From Pseudomonadota bacterium (GTDB taxonomy: Bacteria > Pseudomonadota > Gammaproteobacteria > Arenicellales > UBA868): a stretch of DNA of 44,474 nucleotides. The stretch lies in NCBI GenBank assembly GCA_018672825.1, contig JABHUE010000032.1, positions 1 through 44,474 of the forward strand, written 5' to 3'. Below are positions 15,901 through 23,218 of the stretch, piece after piece; position 1 is the stretch's first letter; the number at the start of each line of letters is the position of its first letter. The notes beneath the pieces were generated by a model. The model made no database searches. It saw only the letters and a program-made list of their open reading frames with translations, and had not been told where the DNA came from. A program made the position numbers and the translations under genes.

Positions 15901-17166
15901 CTAACTCCCGGAACCAGTCTTCTTCCTCTCAAAAAATGATGGCGCGTAGACCTGATGTGAGATCAATGTGCAAATAGTCACTGCCACTATAGAGAAAATG
16001 GTTGCTTCATAAGAACGAGTAAATTCAAGAACAATGAGTACCGTCGAAATCGGCGCGCCGAAGACAGCGGCGGAAACTGCAGCCATACCCGCCAAGCTGA
16101 GACTTGTGCCAGCTACAACACCGAATGCTGTAGCCGCTTTGCCTAACAAACAGCCTACGCCAGCTCCTATAAACATCGCGGGAAGAAAGATACCGCCATG
16201 AAGTCCTGCACCAATCGACACCGTGGTGAAAATTATCTTCGCGAGAACAAGAACCACCACGGCTGTTATCGCCACGTTGTCATGGAGCAAATCGGCAATG
16301 ACATCAATCCCCAGACCAAGAGCACCCGGCACTAAAATCCCTAATAATCCGCAAAAGAGTGCGGCTGTGACTGACGGCCAAATAGATGTCGCGGACAATG
16401 GCTCCAGTTTGTCCACCGCAGCTGCTAAAAACTTCATAAACAGTACAGCGGTAATCGCAAAAACCGGCGCACTTAGAACAACAAAAGGTAGCAACTCGAC
16501 CATCGTTCCATCAATCACCTGATCAAAGTGTGTTCGTTTTCCAGCCAGAATCTTGTCAGCGACCATGCTGGCTGTTATTGCAGAGAGCGAAATTGGCGCG
16601 ATTGCAGGAATTGAGAAGCGGCGCAACACGACCTCGTGTGAAAAGACGATCGCGGCTAGCGGCGTTCCAAATCCGGCAGCAATTGCGCCAGCGACGCCAC
16701 ATCCAATCCAGGTTGATGAGGGAATCTTGCTCTTAAAAATATACGATATAACAGCGCCTACCGTGCCCCCAAAATGGACTAGCGGGCCATACTGGCCAAC
16801 CGATGCCCCACCTCCAACCGAAATCATCGCGACCAAGGTTGATCCCAGTCCTGTTCGAATATCCAGCCTTTTATTTGATTGAACGGCAGCGATAGTGTCT
16901 CCAGGACCGTGAAAGCGTCTGATCCCAAAAATACGGCGAACAAAAAAGATTAATACTGCTGCCGCAGTAAGAAGGACGGAGGGAATCGCTATTTTCCATT
17001 TACTCCAGCCGTCTACAAAAAATGGATCAATGAATCTATCAACGGTAGAAAGAAAATCTGCAATTAAGAGAAATGTGCTCGCCGCTATAGCCATGATGAA
17101 TCCGATCACAATTCCAACCGCGATCCTGAGAAGCGACTCTACAAAAGGACTCTCTCTGAATACCAT
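15901..17166 (-). CDS. ClC-family anion channel/transporter with altered gate
   Basis: A 421-residue membrane protein of the chloride channel family with about ten hydrophobic helices. Landmarks are GGGASVGQYGPLVHFGG (residues 118-134), GCGVAGAIAAGFGTPLAAIVF and GAGLHGGIFLPAMFIGAG. The family motif GREGP reads GQYGP, so tyrosine 126 replaces the gating glutamate (E148 in E. coli ClC-ec1). The first selectivity motif, usually GSGIP, reads HGPGD. Loss of that glutamate uncouples protons in model ClCs, so passive anion flow is likelier than exchange. ClC pores conduct thiocyanate well, and the gene lies beside cynS, so a role in pseudohalide or sulfate movement is possible but inferred. Confidence 0.85.
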   Translation of the reverse strand: MVFRESPFVESLLRIAVGIVIGFIMAIAASTFLLIADFLSTVDRFIDPFFVDGWSKWKIAIPSVLLTAAAVLIFFVRRIFGIRRFHGPGDTIAAVQSNKRLDIRTGLGSTLVAMISVGGGASVGQYGPLVHFGGTVGAVISYIFKSKIPSSTWIGCGVAGAIAAGFGTPLAAIVFSHEVVLRRFSIPAIAPISLSAITASMVADKILAGKRTHFDQVIDGTMVELLPFVVLSAPVFAITAVLFMKFLAAAVDKLEPLSATSIWPSVTAALFCGLLGILVPGALGLGIDVIADLLHDNVAITAVVVLVLAKIIFTTVSIGAGLHGGIFLPAMFIGAGVGCLLGKAATAFGVVAGTSLSLAGMAAVSAAVFGAPISTVLIVLEFTRSYEATIFSIVAVTICTLISHQVYAPSFFERKKTGSGS

Positions 17167-17276
17167 TTTACCGCTACATCCTTAGATTAAAGCTTCTATC
17201 ACGCCGAAGTCCGGCGGCCAGACTAAACAATCTTTTCACTGACGATTACCAAATCACTTCCGGAAACAGCAATCGA

Positions 17277-17717
17277 TCACCAGGAACTATAAGGTAAATA
17301 TTTACCGCTGATAACCAGTTTTACCCGATCTCCTTTTTCATTTTTTTCTCTCGACAAGTCGAAATTAAAATCCACCGCGGACATAATTCCATCTCCAAAC
17401 TCCTCGTGAATCAATTCTTTTATTGTTTCACCATAGACACCCACCATCTCATAAAGTCGATAGATCGCGGGATCCGTCGGCACAGTCTGGTCCCATGTTT
17501 TAGTGGGAAATTGCTGTAGGGCAACTGAAACATCAGGCGATAATTCCAAATAACCAGCAACAGCGTCCGCATCTTTTTCATCTAGATGATTCATCCCTAA
17601 ACACGCTGACACTACAAATTCGACAGATTTTGAGGTTTGTTCAGCAATCTGCTGCCACGTCACATTTTTATCTAATTTAGCCGTTTTAATAAGCTCGGAC
17701 ATGTCATTTTTTTTCAT
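17277..17717 (-). CDS. cynS: Cyanate hydratase (cyanase)
   Basis: A 146-residue protein, close to the usual cyanase length of about 156. The N-terminal half is the helical domain (TWQQIAEQTSKSVEFVVSACLG). The C-terminal domain has the active-site triad with family spacing: R87 and E90 in IYRLYEM and S113 in FGDGIMSAVDF (R96, E99 and S122 in E. coli). The enzyme turns cyanate and bicarbonate into ammonia and CO2 in a decameric complex. AGGAG lies nine bases before the ATG. It is followed by clc (110-bp gap) and preceded by the MurB-like gene (120-bp gap). In this setting it supplies nitrogen from cyanate or removes toxic cyanate. Confidence 0.95.
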   Translation of the reverse strand: MKKNDMSELIKTAKLDKNVTWQQIAEQTSKSVEFVVSACLGMNHLDEKDADAVAGYLELSPDVSVALQQFPTKTWDQTVPTDPAIYRLYEMVGVYGETIKELIHEEFGDGIMSAVDFNFDLSREKNEKGDRVKLVISGKYLPYSSW

Positions 17718-17837
17718 TACTTTAATCTCCTACGAAAGAGTTATAGCGCCGGTTTCATCATAATCAAAGCGGAATCGAGGTCTAGATCTTTCTCGCCGAA
17801 AATTACACCGACTCGTGCATTAACAAATTTAAAACTG

Positions 17838-18737
17838 TTACTTTTTTCCCAAAAATTTTATTTTCCAATCTAACTCGGTATTCAATTTTTCTCTACATTC
17901 TGACCTTATCTTATTGCCAAATTGCTCAAGCGCTTCAAAGTCGGATTTTGACTTCGCAAAAATAATATTGGGGTGATCAGGATCGAGTCGTAATTTAGAC
18001 CTTGAATCCTGAAATGTCCCTAAGCTCACCAAAGCGTCTACGGCGTGAGGCAACAATGGCTCCGATCGTTTATTTTTAGACAGATCTGGCAAACAAAATG
18101 CATATCCCGTCTTCAACGGGTAAAGCGAATAGACCTGCTCATGGCGGCGCTTCAAATCAATGTATCGTTGGTTCAAAGATTCAGGGGTATCCTGTTCTAG
18201 CTGGAGAATAGCTTGAACAATGACAGCGTCAGCTAAATCAATAAGTAAGTCTTCGGTAGACGAAAATTCCCGTCTTTTAATGGTTTTCACCGTGCCATCT
18301 CGCCTGATAGTTGTCGCCCTCAAAAAATACTCGCCAATGCTTTTTCCATTAAAACCTGCATTGCTGGAGATAGCGCCACCAATGGTGCCGGGAACTTCCC
18401 CCAGAAACGTTAAATCTAAGCCGCAACGCTTTGCCTTATGGACCACATCAGTCGTCAGTGCGCCTGCGCCAACTCTGACCCGGTTTTCGGGTAATAACTC
18501 GAAACCGCCAAAACGCTTGCCCAGCATAACAATCGCGCCCTCAAAACCGCCATTTCGAATAACGATATTCGAGCCCATTCCTAGCGCTCTCACCGGGACC
18601 TGTTTTGGCAGGTTGTGCATAAACTTCCGAAGATCTGCCACGTGTACAGGTTGAAAGCACTGTTGGACACACCGATCTCCGGAAAACAAAGCTTCCAGGC
18701 GATTCTGTTTTTCAAGCTCAATGTCTCCTTTAAACAT
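17838..18737 (-). CDS. MurB-like FAD-binding protein lacking MurB catalytic residues
   Basis: A 299-residue protein with the MurB-type FAD-binding layout: RALGMGSNIVIRNGGFEGAIV (about 50-70), RVRVGAGALTTDVV (87-99) and EVPGTIGGAISSNAGFNG (114-131). The C-terminal domain departs from MurB: there is no YRxS loop, and where MurB has GGSxFKNP with its catalytic serine this protein reads KTGYAFCLPD (209-218). So it is unlikely to make UDP-MurNAc, and no cell-wall genes are nearby. It may be a recruited flavin oxidoreductase. It precedes cynS on the same strand and is divergent from the NTF2-like gene. Function unknown. Confidence 0.65.
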   Translation of the reverse strand: MFKGDIELEKQNRLEALFSGDRCVQQCFQPVHVADLRKFMHNLPKQVPVRALGMGSNIVIRNGGFEGAIVMLGKRFGGFELLPENRVRVGAGALTTDVVHKAKRCGLDLTFLGEVPGTIGGAISSNAGFNGKSIGEYFLRATTIRRDGTVKTIKRREFSSTEDLLIDLADAVIVQAILQLEQDTPESLNQRYIDLKRRHEQVYSLYPLKTGYAFCLPDLSKNKRSEPLLPHAVDALVSLGTFQDSRSKLRLDPDHPNIIFAKSKSDFEALEQFGNKIRSECREKLNTELDWKIKFLGKK

Positions 18738-18967
18738 ACCGATAAAGAAGCAAGGTTAAATTTCCATAAGTTTAGTTAAGATACAAAATGTTTAATCAGT
18801 GAATGGCCTATCTTCTATTTTGTAACGAATATCGTGATAACGTCCTCTAATCGCGTCGATAAGAAGATAGTCTCGGTTGAATCATAGTTTTTCTCTTTCT
18901 TTAGTTAAGATAATGATCATTACCCGTGATTCTTGTCAAACATAGCCGTATAACAAAGGATGATTTA
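18738..18967. promoter_or_regulatory. Divergent control region with a 13-bp direct repeat
   Basis: A 230-bp gap between the MurB-like gene (minus) and the NTF2-like gene (plus). TTTAGTTAAGATA occurs at 18771-18783 and again at 18900-18912. An inverted pair, CTATCTTCT (18808-18816) and AGAAGATAG (18862-18870), lies between them. The symmetric placement near both gene starts suggests a regulator site for each promoter. AAAGGA eight bases before the plus-strand ATG is its ribosome site. Confidence 0.45.
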
Positions 18968-19438
18968 ATGAAGCCTACCGACCTGAAACCACCGTTTGAT
19001 CTTTCAGTTGCTACTCAAAAGGTTCAAATGGCAGAAAATGCATGGAATACCAGAGACCCTGAGAAAGTCAGTATGGCCTACACGATCGATAGTGTTTGGC
19101 GGAACCGCTCTGATCACTTTCAAGGCAGGGATGCGATCGTTAAATTTCTAACTCAAAAATGGGAAAAAGAACTCGAATATCGACTTGTAAAAGAGCTTTG
19201 GGCCTTTTCAGAGAACCGTATCGCCGTTCGCTTCCAATATGAGTGGCACGACCACAATCAACAATGGCACCGTTCTTACGGAAACGAGCTTTGGGAATTC
19301 TCTGATGAGGGACTCATGAGGCGCCGTGAGGCCAGCATAAACGACATGCATATAGACGCTGATAAGAGAAGATTTCTTTGGGCGGCGCCCGGTCACCGAC
19401 CATCAGAGCATAGCGGTCTGCCGCCTACCCCTGAGTAA
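18968..19438 (+). CDS. NTF2/SnoaL-like protein of the DUF1348 family
   Basis: A 156-residue protein with a cone-shaped NTF2-like fold signature. Motifs are [77 protein letters not shown] and a C-terminal DADKRRFLW with an APGHRP tail. This is the DUF1348 pattern. The biochemical role is unknown. I chose the ATG at 18968 because of AAAGGA eight bases upstream; an earlier in-frame start adds 14 residues without one. It is one of only two plus-strand genes in the cluster. Confidence 0.8.
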   Translation: MKPTDLKPPFDLSVATQKVQMAENAWNTRDPEKVSMAYTIDSVWRNRSDHFQGRDAIVKFLTQKWEKELEYRLVKELWAFSENRIAVRFQYEWHDHNQQWHRSYGNELWEFSDEGLMRRREASINDMHIDADKRRFLWAAPGHRPSEHSGLPPTPE

Positions 19439-19506
19439 AGAGCAATCAAAAAGGAGGTTAGCCGCTCACACTACCAGAGCTTAAAGCCAATCAGAAGATT
19501 ATCGTT

Positions 19507-19920
19507 TTAAGCCTTATCAGTGCTGGAGGGGTTATTTACTTTCTTTAAAAGTCCCGCCATCTGATAAATGGCACTTTGCACATCTGGATCTTTCAACATA
19601 CGAATCAGACCTGAGTATCCGCCGACCCGGGGTGCATCTTGATTCTCCTGACCATCTGCGGGAGTGCCGAGCGCGCTACCCAGTCGCTCAAGCATTTCTT
19701 GCATCGCAGGCTCATTGAGCGCCTGCATCAAGCTCATAAGCCCCTCATTTCGCGTTAGCCGATCCATCAGAATCATACCCTCTCCGATCGCTGCTGCTAG
19801 CCGGGTGACAATATCATCCGTCATGGCGTCTTGAGCTGATGAAATTGCAGAAGACAGCTCTACCAGGTTATCAAGGTTGTTAGACTCGTTTACCGAGTCA
19901 GACTCTTTTATTTGATTCAT
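19507..19920 (-). CDS. DUF1641 family protein
   Basis: A 137-residue, mostly helical protein with the DUF1641 pattern: SSAISSAQDAMTDDIVTRLA, EGMILMDRLTRNEGL, LNEPAMQEMLERLG and a C-terminal GLIRMLKDPDVQSAIYQMAGLLKK. DUF1641 proteins are small cytoplasmic partners commonly found beside sulfide:quinone oxidoreductase-like flavoproteins or formate dehydrogenases. Here it is directly downstream of the SQR-like gene (46-bp gap), matching that habit. AGGAAAAA precedes the ATG. Last gene of the dsrE-tusA-sqr unit. Confidence 0.8.
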   Translation of the reverse strand: MNQIKESDSVNESNNLDNLVELSSAISSAQDAMTDDIVTRLAAAIGEGMILMDRLTRNEGLMSLMQALNEPAMQEMLERLGSALGTPADGQENQDAPRVGGYSGLIRMLKDPDVQSAIYQMAGLLKKVNNPSSTDKA

Positions 19921-19966
19921 TTTTTCCTACTTTGAAATCCGGTCTGTTTTCCCGCGCTACTTTAGA

Positions 19967-21100
19967 TTAAAGAAGGCCGCGTGCCGACGACCAATACCAT
20001 TGGTTATATGACATCTTAAGCATATGCATCGATTTGGTAGGTGCCTTAATCTCCGGCGGATCGATGTAATTGAAGCAGGCATTTGTTGCTCGCCCTCGAT
20101 CAGCTTCAATAAAACAATAAACTTTTCCGTCATATTCTCGGGTTGCCGTTCCGGTGCGATAAAGAGAAGCAATATTTTCGCCTATCACCTCGCTCTCGAA
20201 GTGAGCGGTTGAACCGGTTTTACTGATCGGCAAATTAGTGGTGTCCCCTAGAGCAAACACATTGTCCTGATCATTCATCATCAAAGAATATCGATCTGTT
20301 GGAATCCAGCCCGCTTCGCCTAAATTATTATCTTCGATCACCTGCAGACCCCGATGCGGAGGCACGGTCACCAGGAGATCAAATTCCTTTTCTGTTCCTT
20401 CTTCGCTGTGAACAATCTTGTTATCGACGTCAACCTCTTTCATATTGAAGAAGGTTTCATAGTCGACTTCCATTCTTTCAAATTCAGGAATAGCCCATTT
20501 CGCAATGTTCTCGATATTATGAATTCGAGCAATGGGGTAGGTGTATTGCAATTGAACCTTATCTCGAATTCCCCGTTTTTCAAAGAATTCATGCAACATG
20601 AACGTGATTTCAATTGGCGCAATCGGGCACTTATGCGGCACGCCGACGACCACTGCGACCTTGCCCCCCTCGAAATCGCGCAGTTTTTTAAACATCGCTA
20701 CGGCGCCATCTCGGGTGTAGGGAGTCTCAGACGATTCTTTGAGTCCTGGCACCTCGTCGTAAACGGCCTCGCAACCGGTTGCAATCACTAGCATGTCGTA
20801 GGAATGCACGACACCGGCTTTGGTGCGAACCTGATTTTGTTTGAGTTCAAACTCCTCAACCGGATCAACAAAAAATTTTATCCCGGGCTCGAGAAGGCTC
20901 GACTGATCACGACAAATATCGGTCAAAGCCATTTTCCCGAATGCGACATATAAAAGACCAGGCTGATACCAATGCTGATCGGTTGCCGACAGCATCGTTA
21001 TCTCGACCTTGCCGCTTCTAATTTCCTTGGAAAGACGTCGAGCCACATTGTTGGCCGCAATCGTTCCGCCCATTCCCCCACCGACGAACAAAATCTTCAT
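19967..21100 (-). CDS. sqr: Sulfide:quinone oxidoreductase-like FAD flavoprotein
   Basis: A 377-residue flavoprotein. The N-terminal FAD motif is VGGGMGG (6-12), a second part VIATGCEAVYDEVPGL follows, and the FAD-ribityl motif is NVFALGDTTNLP (near 280-291). The SQR-type redox cysteines have candidates in C158 (VPHKCPIAPIE) and C342 (TNACFNY). SQR oxidises sulfide to sulfane sulfur and passes electrons to quinone at the membrane. The C-terminus MLKMSYNQWYWSSARGLL fits a peripheral membrane anchor. It follows tusA (89-bp gap) and precedes DUF1641, which supports a sulfide role over an NADH dehydrogenase role. The subtype is uncertain. Confidence 0.85.
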   Translation of the reverse strand: MKILFVGGGMGGTIAANNVARRLSKEIRSGKVEITMLSATDQHWYQPGLLYVAFGKMALTDICRDQSSLLEPGIKFFVDPVEEFELKQNQVRTKAGVVHSYDMLVIATGCEAVYDEVPGLKESSETPYTRDGAVAMFKKLRDFEGGKVAVVVGVPHKCPIAPIEITFMLHEFFEKRGIRDKVQLQYTYPIARIHNIENIAKWAIPEFERMEVDYETFFNMKEVDVDNKIVHSEEGTEKEFDLLVTVPPHRGLQVIEDNNLGEAGWIPTDRYSLMMNDQDNVFALGDTTNLPISKTGSTAHFESEVIGENIASLYRTGTATREYDGKVYCFIEADRGRATNACFNYIDPPEIKAPTKSMHMLKMSYNQWYWSSARGLL

Positions 21101-21189
21101 CTTAAATTATCTCCTAACTAACCTTTAAACCATGCAAAAGTAAGGACGCCACTCGGCAAGATTATTGATCTCATTAGCTTAATATCTGG

Positions 21190-21420
21190 TCACTTTGCCT
21201 TACGCACTTTTATATGCCACACATCGTCAATCTTTTCGTTACTCACAAGTTCATGGCCCACTTTGCTGATCCACTCTGGGACATCATTTGCAGAGCCTTC
21301 ATCGGTCGACAACAGCTCAAGTTGATCTCCGATCTCCGCCCGTTTCATAAAGGAAATCAGCTCCATCAAAGGGCCAGGACAAAATGTATCTCGAGCGTCA
21401 ACTATTTTTTCTTCAGGCAT
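21190..21420 (-). CDS. tusA: TusA-family sulfurtransferase
   Basis: A 76-residue sulfur carrier with the CPGPL active-site motif (cysteine 14), followed by the LMELISFMKRAEIGDQLELLSTDEGS helix-strand core of TusA/SirA. It carries persulfide sulfur between enzymes in the cytoplasm. I chose the ATG at 21420, preceded by GGAGAAGATA; the TTG four codons upstream lies within that ribosome site. With dsrE upstream and sqr downstream it belongs to a sulfur-oxidation relay rather than to tRNA thiolation. Confidence 0.9.
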   Translation of the reverse strand: MPEEKIVDARDTFCPGPLMELISFMKRAEIGDQLELLSTDEGSANDVPEWISKVGHELVSNEKIDDVWHIKVRKAK

Positions 21421-21494
21421 TATCTTCTCCAATAGAAATTAACTGGGATTTTATTTTTGCATTTAGCAAGTAGACACGACGTTTAATTAAAACG

Positions 21495-21887
21495 TCAAAA
21501 CGATACGATCCTTCCCTCCTCTGCATCCGAAAGAAACTTCGTCAGCCCGGTCGCAGGGCCAAAATCGAGTACTAAATCTTGCGGGTCTACCTTAAGAAGG
21601 TCAAGAGCCATCGAGCAGGCCAGTAATTTTGCATCCCCTAACTCCGCTGCTTGCTCAAATAACACTCGAAACGCTGGAACGCCCTCAACATTAATCAATG
21701 GTCCAAAGTCTCCCTCCTCAGGGGGTGCTAACTCAGCATTCTCTTTGAGAAAAAACTTGAGCGCATTCATCGAGAAGAAAACGGTGACGTCCTCTCCCGT
21801 TGCAGCTGCAACGGAAGACACCATCGCAGCCATTTGTAACTTTTCGAGCGTGCCAGAAACGCACATCACTGAAAGCTTATTCGTCAT
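21495..21887 (-). CDS. DsrE-family sulfur-trafficking protein
   Basis: A 130-residue DsrE/DsrF-like protein (DsrE2/DsrE3-type). It shows SVMCVSGTLEKLQMAAMVSSVAAATGEDVTVFFSMNALKFF at the N-terminus and KLLACSMALDLLKVDPQDL in the middle, where the cysteine of ACSMA is the likely persulfide site. Such proteins trade sulfane sulfur with TusA. GGGGAGA sits before the ATG. It is the first gene of the dsrE-tusA-sqr-DUF1641 unit, and the shared palindrome lies about 165 bp upstream. Confidence 0.82.
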   Translation of the reverse strand: MTNKLSVMCVSGTLEKLQMAAMVSSVAAATGEDVTVFFSMNALKFFLKENAELAPPEEGDFGPLINVEGVPAFRVLFEQAAELGDAKLLACSMALDLLKVDPQDLVLDFGPATGLTKFLSDAEEGRIVSF

Positions 21888-22181
21888 ACCGTCTCCCCAT
21901 TAGGTGTTCAAGGAACCGCTCGGGCGTGGGGCTTTAATGATGAGGCTTAAAACTAGGCCGAATCGCCGGATTCCCAAAGCGCTTCGATTAAGTCTACGAG
22001 ACATCACTGTGCAGTGGGAGCCTAGATCAAGACGATAACTTTATGGACTGAATAGGAAATTCCTATCGGTAGATGATCGTATTTCCTGATTTACTTATAA
22101 GTATAAATTCAATGGCCATACATAATTCAGAGATTCAAACGCTCAAACACGCTGCTTAGACTCTAATCACCGCCCTGGATA
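21888..22181 (-). promoter_or_regulatory. Control region upstream of dsrE
   Basis: A 294-bp gap between the end of cbtA and the dsrE start. It contains the second copy of the shared palindrome (22051-22068) and a 12-bp perfect palindrome TACTTATAAGTA (22092-22103). Their presence argues that dsrE-tusA-sqr has its own regulated promoter and is not only read through from the scn-cbt genes. Confidence 0.6.
22051..22068. promoter_or_regulatory. Shared palindromic operator, copy 2
   Basis: AATAGGAAATTCCTATCG matches copy 1 at 14859-14876 at 17 of 18 positions; the one difference is the centre of the palindrome. Both copies carry the same flanking A and CG bases, which makes chance similarity unlikely. 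The distance to the dsrE start is about 165 bp. Confidence 0.65.
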
Positions 22182-22919
22182 TCAAACAGCTCTCGGCAGT
22201 GGAAATCGTTTTAACGCCCATCCCGAAAAAATACCTAAAGACACCCAAAAAATTAGGTTGCTTGACGCCGTAGCGACCAAAAATTGATCGGACAGCATCG
22301 CTAGTTTCTCAGCCACATCAGCGGGGAAGCCCGCGTACAGATTTTCAGGGTGCGGTGCGCCATAAATATGAGGCGCAACTAACAAAATACAAGATATTGG
22401 CCACCGCCAATAACTCTTCCAAATATGCGCTAAAAATAAACCGGCGCTAGTCAGGAGCACAGTCGAGATCCACCATTCCTGCCGGAACTCAAGCGCTGCC
22501 CCGGAAACCCCTGGAAGTTCCGGCGAGATGCCGAAAGAAGGTGAAGCAAAAACCGCTATAAAGCCACCGAGACCCCAAAATAGGCCCGACAGAGTACTGA
22601 TTTCTTTATTAAAGTACGTCGACGAAATTGCGATCAGCGTCACTAATACCAAAGAAAAACCGATAGCTGTCAAAACATTCGATAAAACCGTAAACAAGGT
22701 CCGCTCAAGTCCATCTTCAGGCGACCAATCGCCGCCATGATCATGATCCCCATGCGACTCGGACGCTGACTCCGATGAAACGTCTTCAGCTTTAGAGCTT
22801 TCGTACTCTTCCGCCGCGAAGATAATGGGGAGAACCTGCCACTGTTGGGACAGGCTGAGGACAAAGCCTCCAACCAACCCAGCTAACAGCGAAATAATGA
22901 CCAGACGCCTGAATAGCAT
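22182..22919 (-). CDS. cbtA: CbtA family cobalt transporter subunit
   Basis: A 245-residue membrane protein with about five helices. It begins MLFRRLVIISLLAGLVGGFVLSLSQ, has a histidine/acid cytoplasmic or periplasmic loop (SHGDHDHGGDWSPEDG) followed by ERTLFTVLSNVLTAIGFSLVL, and contains the PHPENLYAG and HIYGAP segments common to CbtA. CbtA and CbtB form a predicted cobalt importer usually tied to B12 synthesis. Here no B12 genes are present; instead it lies downstream of the cobalt enzyme thiocyanate hydrolase, so it probably feeds that metal centre. Confidence 0.9.
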   Translation of the reverse strand: MLFRRLVIISLLAGLVGGFVLSLSQQWQVLPIIFAAEEYESSKAEDVSSESASESHGDHDHGGDWSPEDGLERTLFTVLSNVLTAIGFSLVLVTLIAISSTYFNKEISTLSGLFWGLGGFIAVFASPSFGISPELPGVSGAALEFRQEWWISTVLLTSAGLFLAHIWKSYWRWPISCILLVAPHIYGAPHPENLYAGFPADVAEKLAMLSDQFLVATASSNLIFWVSLGIFSGWALKRFPLPRAV

Positions 22920-22950
22920 TTAAACTTTCTCGCCGTTTAAAAGCCAAGCG

Positions 22951-23145
22951 TTAGTGGCAAGGAAACCCTTGCGAATGCCGCATATCATGGGCGGCGTTGT
23001 GGACGCTAGACGACTGTGCAAATCCCGCCGCAAACAAAACCGTTGCCCCAAGCGCAAGCGCGCAAAATAGATGTAGCCCTTTACTGGCCAGTAACGGGGT
23101 TGCCTGGACGACATCAGCGGTATTCTCAGTTACAGTATTTGACAT
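22951..23145 (-). CDS. cbtB: CbtB family cobalt transporter subunit
   Basis: A 64-residue protein with one membrane segment (LFCALALGATVLFAAGFA) and the conserved CbtB C-terminus HNAAHDMRHSQGFPCH, whose histidines and final cysteine are thought to bind the metal. It precedes cbtA by 31 bp and follows the binding-protein gene by 73 bp, with a perfect 13-bp hairpin between. A second ORF in another frame over the same DNA is a shadow. Confidence 0.92.
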   Translation of the reverse strand: MSNTVTENTADVVQATPLLASKGLHLFCALALGATVLFAAGFAQSSSVHNAAHDMRHSQGFPCH

Positions 23146-23174
23146 AAATATTTCCTAATATTTTGTTTAATTAT

Positions 23175-23205
23175 TAATCTCGCCCCTACTAGAGGGGCGA
23201 GATTA
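23175..23205. other. Perfect 13-bp hairpin between the binding-protein gene and cbtB
   Basis: TAATCTCGCCCCT (23175-23187), a 5-nt loop ACTAG, and AGGGGCGAGATTA (23193-23205). It has no T run on the minus strand, so it is not a standard terminator. Such hairpins after binding-protein genes commonly protect the upstream mRNA end and keep the binding protein in excess over later genes; partial termination is the alternative. Confidence 0.6.
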
Positions 23206-23218
23206 GCTACCCTGATTT

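Noticed and set aside
17838-18737. Calling this gene murB
   Set aside because: FAD-binding motifs match, but the catalytic serine segment and YRxS loop are missing and no cell-wall genes are nearby.
22920-23114. Second 64-codon minus-strand ORF over cbtB
   Set aside because: It is a shadow of cbtB in another frame; only the other frame gives the conserved HNAAHDMRHS ending.
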